Shown: positions 35,879 through 45,284 of the stretch, piece after piece
How positions within the stretch are numbered: the stretch's first letter is position 1
Layout: each line of letters opens with the position of its first letter
Notes under the pieces: generated by a model
The model's database searches: none
What the model was told of the DNA's origin: nothing
What the model saw: only the letters and a program-made list of their open reading frames with translations
Program-made: the position numbers and the translations under genes
NCBI RefSeq assembly: GCF_015291885.1
Contig: NZ_CP036186.1
Span: 1,116,001-1,180,000, forward strand
Length of the DNA: 64,000 nucleotides
Direction: 5' to 3'
Origin: Stutzerimonas stutzeri
GTDB taxonomy: Bacteria > Pseudomonadota > Gammaproteobacteria > Pseudomonadales > Pseudomonadaceae

Positions 35879-36778
35879 GTGGTAGTGGTGTTGGCAATTC
35901 TGCCGATCTTCGGTCTGATTACACTCGGTTATCTGTTCGGTTGGCGCCAGTGGCTGAGCAGCGAAGGCGCGGCCGGGCTAGGTAGTGTCACATTCAAGCT
36001 GTTCATGCCGGCCGTACTCTTCACGGGGATCGCCCGCGCCGAGCTGAGTGATGGCATGTCGCCAATGCTTTTGCTCGCCTACTTCGTGCCGGTGTTGCTG
36101 GTGTTCCTGCTGGTCAATCTGGTTGCTCACCGCCGCGCCGGGCGAGCGACGCCGCTGGGTCTTGCGGCCGCTTATTCGAACAATGTGCTGGTCGGGATTC
36201 CGCTCGTGACGACGCTGCTCGGTGCGGAGAGTCTGATCTACGTGTTCGCCATTCTGGTGTTCCACAGTCTGATTCTGTTCTCACTGCAGAGCTTCTATGC
36301 CGCGCTGGGTGATGGCGACAGGGTAAGCGTCCCGGCGCTGCTGAAGAATCTGGCCAACCCTCTGATCATCGGCCTGCTACTGGGCGCGCTACTCAATCTA
36401 TCCGGCCTCGAACTACCCGAGCCGCTGTGGCGCGTCGCAGGCTGGCTGGCACAGGCCGCGCTGCCCTGTGCATTGATCGTGCTGGGTATCAGTCTGTCGC
36501 GTTATCGCTTGCGGCCGAGCGGCTCGGTAGTGCTGCTCACTCTGATCAAGCTGGCGCTGTTTCCAGCACTGGTCTGGTGGCTAAGCAGCTTATTGCCTGG
36601 GCTGAATCAGGATGCGCGCAACGTACTGGTGTTGCTTGCGGCCTGCCCGAGCGGCGTGAACGTGCTGGCCTTCGTCAAGCATTCCGACGATACGCGAGCG
36701 GTCAGTTCGACGGTGTTCCTCTCCACTGTGATGGCAGCAGTCAGCTTGCCCCTATGGATGCTGCTGGCTGCTAATTGA
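35879..36778 (+). CDS. AEC family transporter (auxin efflux carrier-like permease)
   Basis: A 299-residue inner-membrane protein with about 10 hydrophobic segments and the AEC layout: GLITLGYLFG near the start, a central AAYSNNVLVGIPLV and a second half with ANPLIIGLLLGALLN, LIVLGISLSRYRL, and ACPSGVNVLAF. Bacterial members export or import carboxylates such as malate; the substrate is unknown. It starts at GTG 35879 behind a strong GGGAGGAGG. Confidence 0.83.
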   Translation: MVVVLAILPIFGLITLGYLFGWRQWLSSEGAAGLGSVTFKLFMPAVLFTGIARAELSDGMSPMLLLAYFVPVLLVFLLVNLVAHRRAGRATPLGLAAAYSNNVLVGIPLVTTLLGAESLIYVFAILVFHSLILFSLQSFYAALGDGDRVSVPALLKNLANPLIIGLLLGALLNLSGLELPEPLWRVAGWLAQAALPCALIVLGISLSRYRLRPSGSVVLLTLIKLALFPALVWWLSSLLPGLNQDARNVLVLLAACPSGVNVLAFVKHSDDTRAVSSTVFLSTVMAAVSLPLWMLLAAN

Positions 36779-36904
36779 CGCAGCTAGCAATGCGCACCCA
36801 CAGCCAGAGTGGCCAGCCTAAACGGCTCCTTGTCGGTTTTCACGAACGCCCTTGAGCTAGGGATGTCACAAAATCACAGACTTGGAAAAACGGGAGAGAA
36901 CAGC

Positions 36905-36991
36905 ATGCTGAAATTTATCGGCGGGACCGCAGGAATCATCTTCATCATCGGCCTGATCGTCGTGATCGGGATATTCAAGCTGCTGTTCTGA
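36905..36991 (+). CDS. Predicted 28-residue membrane peptide
   Basis: MLKFIGGTAGIIFIIGLIVV continues for eight more residues; nearly all is a single transmembrane helix with a lysine at each end. GGGAGAGAACAGC before the ATG gives a good ribosome-binding site, and a strong terminator follows 20 bp after the stop, so it looks like a real small gene. A longer in-frame reading from 36809 has no ribosome-binding site. Possible roles include a membrane regulatory peptide or a type I toxin-like peptide; neither is shown. Confidence 0.55.
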   Translation: MLKFIGGTAGIIFIIGLIVVIGIFKLLF

Positions 36992-37010
36992 CTGAACGGG
37001 GGCCAAAATA

Positions 37011-37045
37011 AAGGGCTGTTCGGCGCGTGCTGAACAGCCCTTTTT
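37011..37045. terminator. Bidirectional terminator
   Basis: Stem AAGGGCTGTTC (37011-37021) / GAACAGCCCTT (37032-37042) followed by TTTTT on +, with AATAAA-type flank for the - strand. It serves the small peptide gene on + and the VC0807-like gene on -. Confidence 0.88.
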
Positions 37046-37054
37046 CACGCCCGG

Positions 37055-37786
37055 TTACTTGCTATCGCCTTGCCCGTGCGTGCCGGCGGCCATGATGTCT
37101 TCGAGCCGCAGGCCAGTCAGGCCATGGATGGTGCGCCAGAGGTAATAGAAGATCGCCATCATCATCAGCATGCTGGGAATGGCAATCATCGGGTAGCTCA
37201 GCAGGGTCATGCGCCCCAGCTCAGCATTGAATGCTTCGCTGCCTGCTGGGCTGTTGACGATCCACTTCGCAAGCACGTAGTTCATGAAGGACGAGAAAAA
37301 GAATGTGCCACTGAGCAGGTACGTCGCCCGCAGCAGGCGCGTCTCGAAGTGCTCGACTTGGCCGTTGTGTTCCAGCTGCTCGTGAATCTTGTCCACGTTC
37401 AGCACCTTGGGGTTGTACAGCAGGGTGCGGATCAACGGGTAACGTGTGCGGGTTGACGCCAGTACGGCGATACCAATGAGGCCCGGTACTGCCGCTTCCT
37501 TGACTGCCAGCCACTGGGTATCGAGCTGTAGCAGACCGATGCCGCCAGTAAGCACTACGCTGATTAGGCCGAGCAGTGCGATCCAGTTGAACTTGCGGTA
37601 TTTGGCCAGCTCCCACAGCCCCCAGCCTAGCGGAAAGGCCAGGGCGAGCAGGAGCGCGCCATCAGCGCCGAGGCGGTGTTCGCCACTGAGCTTCATCAGG
37701 ATCAGCGAGGGAATCAGGATGCTCACGGCCAGGTCGATCAGTGGGCGTGGTTTATGTTCGGCGGGGGTGTGGGCGGTATCGGTCAT
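37055..37786 (-). CDS. VC0807 family membrane protein
   Basis: A 243-residue integral membrane protein with about six hydrophobic segments, e.g. PLIDLAVSILIPSLILM near the start and MIAIPSMLMMMAIFYYLW near the end. It matches the uncharacterised VC0807 family (TGGIGLLQLDTQWLAVKEAAVP). Start uncertain: ATG at 37786 was used; 37816 would add ten residues. Function unknown. Confidence 0.68.
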   Translation of the reverse strand: MTDTAHTPAEHKPRPLIDLAVSILIPSLILMKLSGEHRLGADGALLLALAFPLGWGLWELAKYRKFNWIALLGLISVVLTGGIGLLQLDTQWLAVKEAAVPGLIGIAVLASTRTRYPLIRTLLYNPKVLNVDKIHEQLEHNGQVEHFETRLLRATYLLSGTFFFSSFMNYVLAKWIVNSPAGSEAFNAELGRMTLLSYPMIAIPSMLMMMAIFYYLWRTIHGLTGLRLEDIMAAGTHGQGDSK

Positions 37787-37891
37787 GACTTCTGGTTGGT
37801 CTGAAGAGGGCTGCATGATCGCCTGTGTAGCGTCTCTTCGCCAGACCAACTTCGTCGGGATGGGAATTCTGCATGTTTCGTTTCGCGCTAC

Positions 37892-38839
37892 TCAATGTGG
37901 CGATGCGCCGACACGCCTCGCGCGCCATTGGCTGTGCTCGAAGAACAGCACAACTACCATCGCCAGGGCGAAAGGCAATAACAGATAGAAACCGCGGAAG
38001 ACGATCAGTGCTGCGAGTACATCGACAGTTGGTAGCTCGGGTAGTGCGGCGACGAAGGTCAGTTCGAGCACGCCGAGCCCGCCCGGTGCGTGGGAGAGCA
38101 GCGCCAGCGAGAAGGATGCGAGGAATACCCCGAGGATTGTCAGATAACCCGGGTTGTTTTCCGCAGGCAGTGCGAAATAGATGATCGCCGCAGCACAGAA
38201 CAGCTCAAGCGGCCCGGCCAGCAGCTGGCGGCCGACAATTGGCAGTCGTGGGTATTCGATATGCCATTTGCCCAGGCGCCAGGGCGCTAGCTGGCGCCAC
38301 GCACCGAAAGCGTAAAGCGCTATCAGCCCAAGTAGACCGGCCCCCACCGCAATCGATACCCAACTGGCGCTGGCCACGACACGCTCCAGCAGTTGCGGTT
38401 TGAGAATCAGCACGATACCTGCTGCAAGCAGGGTGCCCAGGGCGAAAGTCAGCGAACAGAAGACGATGAGGATGCCGATTTCCTGTGGTGTCAGTCCTTT
38501 GCTGCGGTATGCGCGGTAGCGCACCAACGCGCCCGAGAACACCGAAGCGCCGATGTTGTGGGCCAGGGCGTAGGTCGTGAACGAGCAGAGGGCGATGAAC
38601 CACCAGGAGATTTTCTTGCCCAGGTGGGCCATGGCAATACGGTCGTACCACGCCAGTGCGGCATAGGCGCCCAGTGTCGAGAGCGCAGCCAGCAGCCAGT
38701 GTCGTGCACCGATTGCCTGCAGGCTGCCGGTGAGCTCGGCCAGTGAGATATTGCGCACCTCGTGGTACAGCAGGTAACCAGATAGCAGCACGGCTGAGAC
38801 CCCGAACAGGGTCCAGGCGACATCGCTCCTCTTCATCAT
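37892..38839 (-). CDS. YbhN/UPF0104 family membrane protein (LPG synthase transmembrane-like)
   Basis: A 315-residue protein with about eight transmembrane segments and the lysylphosphatidylglycerol-synthase transmembrane motif NIGASVFSGALVRYRAYRSKGL and SHAPGGLGVLELTFVA. It has only the membrane domain, without the aminoacyl-transfer domain, so it is not by itself a lipid aminoacylase. The ATG at 38839 is placed by AAGGAGT six bases upstream. Divergent from the P450 gene with a 224-bp shared upstream region. Confidence 0.78.
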   Translation of the reverse strand: MMKRSDVAWTLFGVSAVLLSGYLLYHEVRNISLAELTGSLQAIGARHWLLAALSTLGAYAALAWYDRIAMAHLGKKISWWFIALCSFTTYALAHNIGASVFSGALVRYRAYRSKGLTPQEIGILIVFCSLTFALGTLLAAGIVLILKPQLLERVVASASWVSIAVGAGLLGLIALYAFGAWRQLAPWRLGKWHIEYPRLPIVGRQLLAGPLELFCAAAIIYFALPAENNPGYLTILGVFLASFSLALLSHAPGGLGVLELTFVAALPELPTVDVLAALIVFRGFYLLLPFALAMVVVLFFEHSQWRARRVGASPH

Positions 38840-39063
38840 TGCGTGACTCCTTGGGGTTTTCAGGGCGGTCACGCTCGCTGCTGGCGCGCACCGGTCATCC
38901 CTGATTCGCCGCCAGGCCAACCACCTCCACCTGTTTCGGCTCGTCCTGATAATCGGCAGCAATCGGTGGGTTTTGTTCAGTTTTCCGTCTCTCGGGGCGC
39001 TCCCCCGGCAACGCCCGAAGCAGTGAGCTGTCGACTGCAGACCCAGCTAAAAGGAGTACGCCA

Positions 39064-40314
39064 ATGACCGACATTCCCCGTGACGAACATCTGGAGAGCT
39101 CGCTTTCGCTGCTTGGCGAAGGCTATCCCTTCATTCGTGAGCGCTGCCGACGCTTGCACAGCAACCTGTTCCAGACGCGTCTTCTGATGCAGAACACCAT
39201 CTGCCTGAGTGGCGAGGAGGCTGCGCGCCTGTTCTATGACGAGCACTATCTGCAGCGGGACAAGGCAATGCCGCGGATGCTGAAAAAGACCTTGATCGGC
39301 GAAGGTGGTGTTCAAGGACTGGACGGTGAGGCCCACCGGCATCGCAAGCGCATGTTCATGCAGCTGTTGGATGCCGCAGCCGTCGAAGAGATCGTAATGG
39401 CGACCGAACAGGGCTGGCGCCGTGCTATCGGCGAGTGGCAGGCGCGCAGCAACATCGAGCTCATGCGCGAGGTCCAGACCCTACTCACCGATAGCGTATG
39501 CCGCTGGGCCGGTGTGCCACTGCCGTCAGCGGAATTGGCTGAGCGCCGTGACCAGTTGGTGGCCATGATCGACGGCGCGGGGGGCATTGGCACGCGGCAG
39601 TGGGCTGCACGCAAGGCCAGGCGCGAAGCAGAAGCCTGGTTGCAGCAGCTGATCGAACAGGTACGTTCGGGCGAGCTGGAGGCCGATCCGGCGACAGCGC
39701 TGATGGTCGTCGCACACCACCGCAACCTGGATGGCTCGCCCCTCGACAGCCGCGTGGCGGCAGTCGAGTTGCTCAACCTGTTGCGCCCGACCGTCGCTGT
39801 CTCCTATTTCATTATCTATGGCGCGCTGGAGTTGTTGGCTCACCCACAGTGGCGCGAGCGCCTGCGCACCGACGATGCCATGCTCGAGCCTTTCGCGCAG
39901 GAGGTGCGGCGAATTCATGCGTTCTTCCCTTTTACCGCCGCCCGGGTGCGCGAAGGGTTCGATTGGCAGGGCTACCATTTCCCTGCGGGCACGCGTGTCA
40001 TGCTCGACCTATGGGGTACGAACAGGGAAGCAAGTCGCTGGAGCGAACCCGACACGTTTCAACCAGAGCGCTTCGAAGGTTGGCAGGGCAACGCCTTCAG
40101 CTTCGTGACCCAGGGCGGCGGCGATCCTGCCGAGGGGCATCGTTGTCCGGGCGAACGGCTGGCCATCGAGTTACTGAAGCTTGCATTGCGCATGTTGACC
40201 CGGGAGATGCAGTACGCGGTGCCGGCGCAGGATCTGCGCATCGACCTGACGCGCATGCCAGCTAAACCGGAAAGCGGCTTGCTGATTTGTGATGTGAAGC
40301 CACTGGCTGCCTGA
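39064..40314 (+). CDS. CYP152-type cytochrome P450, fatty-acid peroxygenase
   Basis: A 416-residue P450 that should use H2O2 rather than a reductase. The haem cysteine is Cys361 in GHRCPGE. In place of the usual acid-alcohol pair the I helix carries Arg241-Pro242 (LLRPTVAVSYF), the CYP152 hallmark where the substrate carboxylate acts as acid-base. Gln84 (GGVQGLDGEAH) occupies the site that is His in the decarboxylase OleT and Gln in hydroxylating P450BSbeta, so fatty-acid hydroxylation is the better guess. No redox-partner gene is nearby. AAAGGAG precedes the ATG. Confidence 0.9.
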   Translation: MTDIPRDEHLESSLSLLGEGYPFIRERCRRLHSNLFQTRLLMQNTICLSGEEAARLFYDEHYLQRDKAMPRMLKKTLIGEGGVQGLDGEAHRHRKRMFMQLLDAAAVEEIVMATEQGWRRAIGEWQARSNIELMREVQTLLTDSVCRWAGVPLPSAELAERRDQLVAMIDGAGGIGTRQWAARKARREAEAWLQQLIEQVRSGELEADPATALMVVAHHRNLDGSPLDSRVAAVELLNLLRPTVAVSYFIIYGALELLAHPQWRERLRTDDAMLEPFAQEVRRIHAFFPFTAARVREGFDWQGYHFPAGTRVMLDLWGTNREASRWSEPDTFQPERFEGWQGNAFSFVTQGGGDPAEGHRCPGERLAIELLKLALRMLTREMQYAVPAQDLRIDLTRMPAKPESGLLICDVKPLAA

Positions 40315-40329
40315 TGCTCACGCGGGCGG

Positions 40330-43182
40330 TCAGTCGATGTGCTCGGCCTGCTTGACGCGGACCCAGTGGTCGATCAGCTCGCGCAGATGCGAGAGTTCGA
40401 CCGGCTTGGCCATGTGGCCGTCCATGCCCGCTTCCCGCGCACGTTCTCGGTGCTCGCTGAGAATGTGCGCGGTCAGGGCAACCACGGGGGTGCGCGGTCG
40501 CGCATTGTTGGCTTCCCACTCACGCAGTTGGTGGGTGGCCTGGAAGCCGTCGAGTACGGGCATCTCGCAATCCATCAGGACCAGGTCGTATGGCTGCGCC
40601 TTGATCGCTTCCAAGGCCTCTTCGCCGTTGCAGGCGGTATCCGGTTGCAGGTTGAGCTTGTTCAACATGCCGCGGATGACCTTGGTGGAGATGCTGTTGT
40701 CCTCGGCGACCAGAATGCGGAAGTCGGCAGGAACGTCGAGCAGCGTCGAGGGCGGTGGTGTCGTCTGACGATGCTGACCGCCCTGTTGGCGCTGGGCAAG
40801 CTCATCAGCCAGGGTGGTTCTTAGCGTGTAGCCCGCAACCGGCTTGGCGAGGATGCGCTTGATGCCGGCATTGCGGGCGATGATCTTGCTCGGTGCGCTG
40901 CTCATCCCGGTAAGCATGATCAGCAGAATGTCGTGGTTGAGGCTTGAATCTTCCTTGATCTTGCTGGCCAGCTGCATGCCGGTCATCCCCGGCATGTCCT
41001 GATCCAGTAACACGACATCGAAGTATTCCTTTAGATGAGCCTTGGTACGCAACAGGGCCAATGCCTCCTTGCCCGACGCAACCGCGCTGACCTCCAGTCC
41101 CCACCCGCTGCATTGCTGGACCAGCACCTTGCGACAGGTGTCGTTGTCATCGACGATCAGTAGTCGCGTACCTTGCAGTGGTCCGTCCAGATCGGCATTG
41201 CTTTGCGCCAGTCCGTCGCTGGCCAGCGGCAGGCTGATCCATAGCGTGTTGCCTTGGGTGGTGCCGGTCTGAATCCCGAAGTCGCCGTCCATCAGCTGCA
41301 CAAGCTGGCGAGCGATGATCAGCCCAAGGCGTCCGCCATGCCGCGTAGCGGCCAGGAAGTCATGGCTATCCACCGCAGCGTTGAGCAGCGCATCGCGCTC
41401 GTATGCCTCGAGCGGGCGGCCGCTATCCTGCACGGTAATCCGCAGGCGCGGGCTGTCTTGTGGTCCGTCTACCGCTGCGATGAGCAGAACCTCGCCTTCG
41501 TCAGTCTGTTTGAAGGCGTTCTCCAGCAGATTCAGCAGGGTTTGGCGCAGACGTGTCGGATCGCCTACCACTACCTGCGGCAGCTGCGGCTGGATGAAGC
41601 TGATCAACTCGACCTTTTGCTGCTCGGCCTTGGCGCGGAAGATACTCAGACAGTCCTCGATCAGGGCGTTGAAGTCGAACTGCACGTCATCCAGTTCGAT
41701 CTGGCCGGATTCCAGTTTGGAAATGTCGAGAATCTCATTGATCAGATTGAGTAGTTCGTTGCCCGAGCTGTGGATGGTTTGAACATAGTCGCGCTGTTTG
41801 GCCGACAGTGAAGTCCCGAGCAGTAACTCGCTCATGCCCAGCACGCCATTCATCGGCGTGCGCAACTCGTGGCTGATTTTCGAAAGGAAGTCGGCCTTGG
41901 TTTTCAGCTCGGCGCTGGTGACTGCGGCGGCGGTGTACTGGGTGCGACTGTCTGATTGTAGTTGCCGCTGCCGCTGCCGCTCAAGCAACGCGAAGCTAAG
42001 CAGCAGGCCGCCAAACGTCGCCAGGCTGAACAGCCCGCCGGTCAGCCATCCGGGATCGAGCTGGTCGAAGCCGAGCAACATCGGCATGAAGAACGCCATG
42101 CCCATGTTGAACAGCGTCAGGCCGGCGACCACGAGTCGCGCAGGCTGATAACCCTGTCGCCAGTGGTAGAGCGCCACGAATAGCGCACTGAACGAGGCGG
42201 CTAAGGTGAGCGAATAGATCAGCCAGCTGTACCAGAGCCAATTACCGAGCAGTATGATGCCGGCCAGGGCAAGCACCAGATTGAGCTCGATTCCGAGCAG
42301 CCAGGTTATCCAAGTGCGCCCGCGATGATGGAAAAAGCCCAGGCTGTAGCCAAGCAGCGCGCTGCTTGCCGCCAGCGCCGAGAGGTCGGCTATCAGCGGC
42401 TGGCTATAGGTCAGCCCCGGCAGCCATACCGCCAGCACTCCGAGATTCGCCATGGCGCAGGTCAGCAGCGCGCCGTGCAACAGGCTCAGCCAGATATGGG
42501 TGTAGCTGCGGGTGTAGGCAAAGCGCAACAGGTTATAGACCATCAACAACGCCAGGGCGCCGAACAACGCGCCGAACAGATAAGCTGGCTTGCTCTGACT
42601 GACCAGGCCGCTATCGTCGATGGTCTTGAACCAGGTCATCACTGGATGACTGGATTGCAGACGGATATAGGCTTCGCGTGGCTGTCCGTCGTTCGGAAGG
42701 CTGAACAGATAGGCCCGATTGGCTAGCGGTCGCGAGCTGGTCGGGCGCATCTCGCCGGTCGCCGTGTGCTGCTCCAATTGGCCGTCGCGTAGCAGGTAGA
42801 AGTCCAAATATTGCAGGCGCGGTGCGAACAGCCATAGCCATTTGGGTTTGGTCAGCGGCGGCAGGCTGACTTGCAGCCAGACGGCCTTGTCGCTCTCGGG
42901 CGCGCTATAGGAGAGCTTGTCCAAACGTTGAAACAGCGAACGCTGGGAAACCACCTCGTCGAGCGTAAGCCGGCCGGACTGGTCGATCAGCATTCGCCAG
43001 TTCTGCGGTACGGAGTCGGGCTCGGCAGTCAGAGCGGAAGGCGGGGATGGCTGGGCAATGGAAGCCTGGGCCGACAGCGGGATCAAGTTGATCAGCAGCA
43101 GGCCGAAGATGACAGAGATGGCAATCCGGAGCCGACCCACTAGAGAAGTCCGTTCATGTGTGTGACGGCGGATTATAGCCAT
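40330..43182 (-). CDS. retS: RetS, hybrid sensor kinase with two receivers
   Basis: Membrane sensor controlling the GacS/GacA pathway and the switch between acute virulence and biofilm in P. aeruginosa. The 950-residue protein has a leader peptide, a periplasmic 7TMR-DISMED2 sensory domain (about 60-185), seven transmembrane segments, HisKA (KISHELRTPMNGVLG), HATPase_c (NLLENAFKQT, degenerate G boxes), and two receivers (Asp in VVLLDQDMPG and in LVLMDCEMPVLDG). The ATG at 43182 replaces a 72-residue longer in-frame start that runs into purD. Lies beside purD as in P. aeruginosa. Confidence 0.92.
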   Translation of the reverse strand: MAIIRRHTHERTSLVGRLRIAISVIFGLLLINLIPLSAQASIAQPSPPSALTAEPDSVPQNWRMLIDQSGRLTLDEVVSQRSLFQRLDKLSYSAPESDKAVWLQVSLPPLTKPKWLWLFAPRLQYLDFYLLRDGQLEQHTATGEMRPTSSRPLANRAYLFSLPNDGQPREAYIRLQSSHPVMTWFKTIDDSGLVSQSKPAYLFGALFGALALLMVYNLLRFAYTRSYTHIWLSLLHGALLTCAMANLGVLAVWLPGLTYSQPLIADLSALAASSALLGYSLGFFHHRGRTWITWLLGIELNLVLALAGIILLGNWLWYSWLIYSLTLAASFSALFVALYHWRQGYQPARLVVAGLTLFNMGMAFFMPMLLGFDQLDPGWLTGGLFSLATFGGLLLSFALLERQRQRQLQSDSRTQYTAAAVTSAELKTKADFLSKISHELRTPMNGVLGMSELLLGTSLSAKQRDYVQTIHSSGNELLNLINEILDISKLESGQIELDDVQFDFNALIEDCLSIFRAKAEQQKVELISFIQPQLPQVVVGDPTRLRQTLLNLLENAFKQTDEGEVLLIAAVDGPQDSPRLRITVQDSGRPLEAYERDALLNAAVDSHDFLAATRHGGRLGLIIARQLVQLMDGDFGIQTGTTQGNTLWISLPLASDGLAQSNADLDGPLQGTRLLIVDDNDTCRKVLVQQCSGWGLEVSAVASGKEALALLRTKAHLKEYFDVVLLDQDMPGMTGMQLASKIKEDSSLNHDILLIMLTGMSSAPSKIIARNAGIKRILAKPVAGYTLRTTLADELAQRQQGGQHRQTTPPPSTLLDVPADFRILVAEDNSISTKVIRGMLNKLNLQPDTACNGEEALEAIKAQPYDLVLMDCEMPVLDGFQATHQLREWEANNARPRTPVVALTAHILSEHRERAREAGMDGHMAKPVELSHLRELIDHWVRVKQAEHID

Positions 43183-43256
43183 GCCGCCGCCAGCCTGTAA
43201 TGCGTGCGGCACCGATAAAACTTGGTGCTGCACGCATTCTTGGCGACTGGCCGCGC

Positions 43257-44549
43257 TCAGCCTTGGCCCAGCTCCCGGGCGATGGCGCGATAGCCGATGT
43301 CGTTTCGGTAGAAACAGCCGTTCCAGCGGATTTTTTCCGCCAGACGGTATGCCTGTTGTTGCGCCTCCGATACGGTGCGGCCAATGGCCGTTGCGCAAAG
43401 TACGCGGCCGCCGGCAGTGATCACCTGGCCCTGATCATTCAGCGCGGTGCCGGCATGAAACACCTTGCCATCCAGCGCAGCGGCAGCGTCCAGCCCTTCA
43501 ATGACATCGCCCTTGGCGTAGTCGCTCGGGTATCCGCCAGCAGCCAGTACCACGCCGACGGTCGGACGCGGATCCCAGGTCGCCTCGACCTTGTCCAGCG
43601 CCTTGGCTAGCGCGGCCTCGACCAGCAACACCAGCGAGGACTCCAGGCGCACCATGATCGGCTGGGTTTCCGGATCACCGAAGCGGCAGTTGAACTCGAT
43701 GACTTTAGGCTTGCCGGCCTTGTCGATCATCAGGCCAGCGTAGAGGAAGCCGGTATAGACATTGCCTTCGGCGGCCATGCCGCGCACGGTCGGGTAGATG
43801 ACCTCGTCCATCACGCGATTGTGCACTTCGGCGGTAACCACCGGAGCGGGGGAGTAGGCACCCATGCCGCCAGTGTTCGGCCCGCTGTCGCCGTCGCCGA
43901 CGCGCTTGTGGTCCTGGCTGGTAGCCATCGGCAGCACGTTCTCGCCATCGACCATGACGATGAAACTGGCTTCCTCGCCGTCGAGGAATTCCTCGATCAC
44001 CACACGGGCGCCCGCGTCGCCGAAGGCATTGCCGGAGAGCATGTCACGCACGGCGTCCTCGGCTTCGGTCAGAGTCATCGCCACGATCACGCCTTTGCCG
44101 GCGGCCAGGCCGTCGGCCTTGATGACGATCGGAGCGCCTTTCTCACGCAGGTAGGCCAGGGCCGGCTCGACCTCGGTAAAGTTCTGGTAGTCGGCAGTAG
44201 GAATCGCGTGACGAGCCAGGAAGTCCTTGGTGAACGCCTTGGAACCCTCCAGCTGCGCAGCGGCAGCGGTAGGGCCGAAGATGTCCAGGCCGCGCGAGCG
44301 GAACAGGTCGACCACGCCTTTGACTAGTGGCGCTTCGGGACCAACGATGGTCAGTTGTACGTTGGCGTCGGCGAAATCCGCCAGTTGTTCGATGGCCAGC
44401 ACGTCGATGGCGACGTTCTCGCACTTGGCTTCGGTGGCGGTGCCGGCGTTGCCTGGGGCGACGAATACCTTGGCGACGCGTGGGTCCTGCGCGACCTTCC
44501 AGGCCAGGGCATGCTCGCGGCCGCCGCTGCCGATGATCAGTACATTCAT
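43257..44549 (-). CDS. purD: Phosphoribosylamine-glycine ligase (GAR synthetase)
   Basis: Second step of purine synthesis. The 430-residue ATP-grasp protein starts [18 protein letters not shown] and contains [31 protein letters not shown], the ATP-binding [19 protein letters not shown] and [12 protein letters not shown]. It normally follows purH directly; here an extra gene and an IS intervene, and the purD ATG overlaps the stop of that extra gene (TAATG), so its expression probably depends on new upstream signals. Confidence 0.96.
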   Translation of the reverse strand: MNVLIIGSGGREHALAWKVAQDPRVAKVFVAPGNAGTATEAKCENVAIDVLAIEQLADFADANVQLTIVGPEAPLVKGVVDLFRSRGLDIFGPTAAAAQLEGSKAFTKDFLARHAIPTADYQNFTEVEPALAYLREKGAPIVIKADGLAAGKGVIVAMTLTEAEDAVRDMLSGNAFGDAGARVVIEEFLDGEEASFIVMVDGENVLPMATSQDHKRVGDGDSGPNTGGMGAYSPAPVVTAEVHNRVMDEVIYPTVRGMAAEGNVYTGFLYAGLMIDKAGKPKVIEFNCRFGDPETQPIMVRLESSLVLLVEAALAKALDKVEATWDPRPTVGVVLAAGGYPSDYAKGDVIEGLDAAAALDGKVFHAGTALNDQGQVITAGGRVLCATAIGRTVSEAQQQAYRLAEKIRWNGCFYRNDIGYRAIARELGQG

Positions 44550-45259
44550 TAGTTATTGCCCAGTAGTTTGGTAATGGCATTGCCAATGGATAGGGTCGCT
44601 GATATGGCTTCAGCTGTGTCAGTAATTACGCTCATTGCGGTGGATATTTTTTCACCCGCACTAGAGTCTTTTAGCTCGCCCCTGTCTTTTTCAGGGAGCT
44701 GCAGAATTTGAGCTATTACGATATTGGCTCTGTCAAATACTTCATCAAAGCCGGTTATTTGATAGTCCTCAATTGAGGAAATAATGTCGGAGAGGCGATC
44801 ATTTAAGAGGAGCCTTATTTTCTGACTAAGGCCGGATTTCAAGAGCTCTTCTTTCGATTCGCTTATCAGGTCCCGAATTCGATCAAGCGTGTCGGTGCTC
44901 ACGTCACTCTGCTTAAATTCATAGTCAAGGAGGCGAGAGTGGGACTTCAGGTAGTTGATGGTGTGGGTGTCGATATGCTTTATGAACTCGGACCACTTAG
45001 AACTAAGTGCTGATGTGGTGAATCCGTTTTGGATAGATTTCTGCCAATGGTCTACAGCATCTTGTTCTTCAGGGTGTGCAGCTATTACCAAGCGCGCGGC
45101 TGCTCCGCTTAGAGCCATGACTTTGCCCAGTTTTTCTATAAGTTCGCCTGGATGCTTCAGTGGGAGAATGGCTTCCCAAGCTTTCCTGCATTGAGTTTCA
45201 CTACTTACTTCCTTGGCCTTTTGGAGTATGCGAAGTAAGCGGGCTGCTGCGTTGTCCAT
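44549..45259 (-). CDS. Unrecognised AT-rich gene in the purH-purD interval
   Basis: A 236-residue protein I do not recognise. It is predicted mostly alpha-helical, with no signal peptide or clear membrane segment; the C-terminal ~30 residues ([20 protein letters not shown]) form an amphipathic or weakly hydrophobic helix. Base composition is unlike its neighbours: 22 of 60 bases at 44701-44760 are G or C. AAGG lies about 8 bp before the ATG. Its stop overlaps the purD start (TAATG). It lies 26 bp from an IS630-type element. Horizontal acquisition is the best explanation; a role in defence or as a toxin is possible but unsupported. Confidence 0.7.
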   Translation of the reverse strand: MDNAAARLLRILQKAKEVSSETQCRKAWEAILPLKHPGELIEKLGKVMALSGAAARLVIAAHPEEQDAVDHWQKSIQNGFTTSALSSKWSEFIKHIDTHTINYLKSHSRLLDYEFKQSDVSTDTLDRIRDLISESKEELLKSGLSQKIRLLLNDRLSDIISSIEDYQITGFDEVFDRANIVIAQILQLPEKDRGELKDSSAGEKISTAMSVITDTAEAISATLSIGNAITKLLGNN

Positions 45260-45284
45260 TATACGGCCTTACAAATGCAGTATA

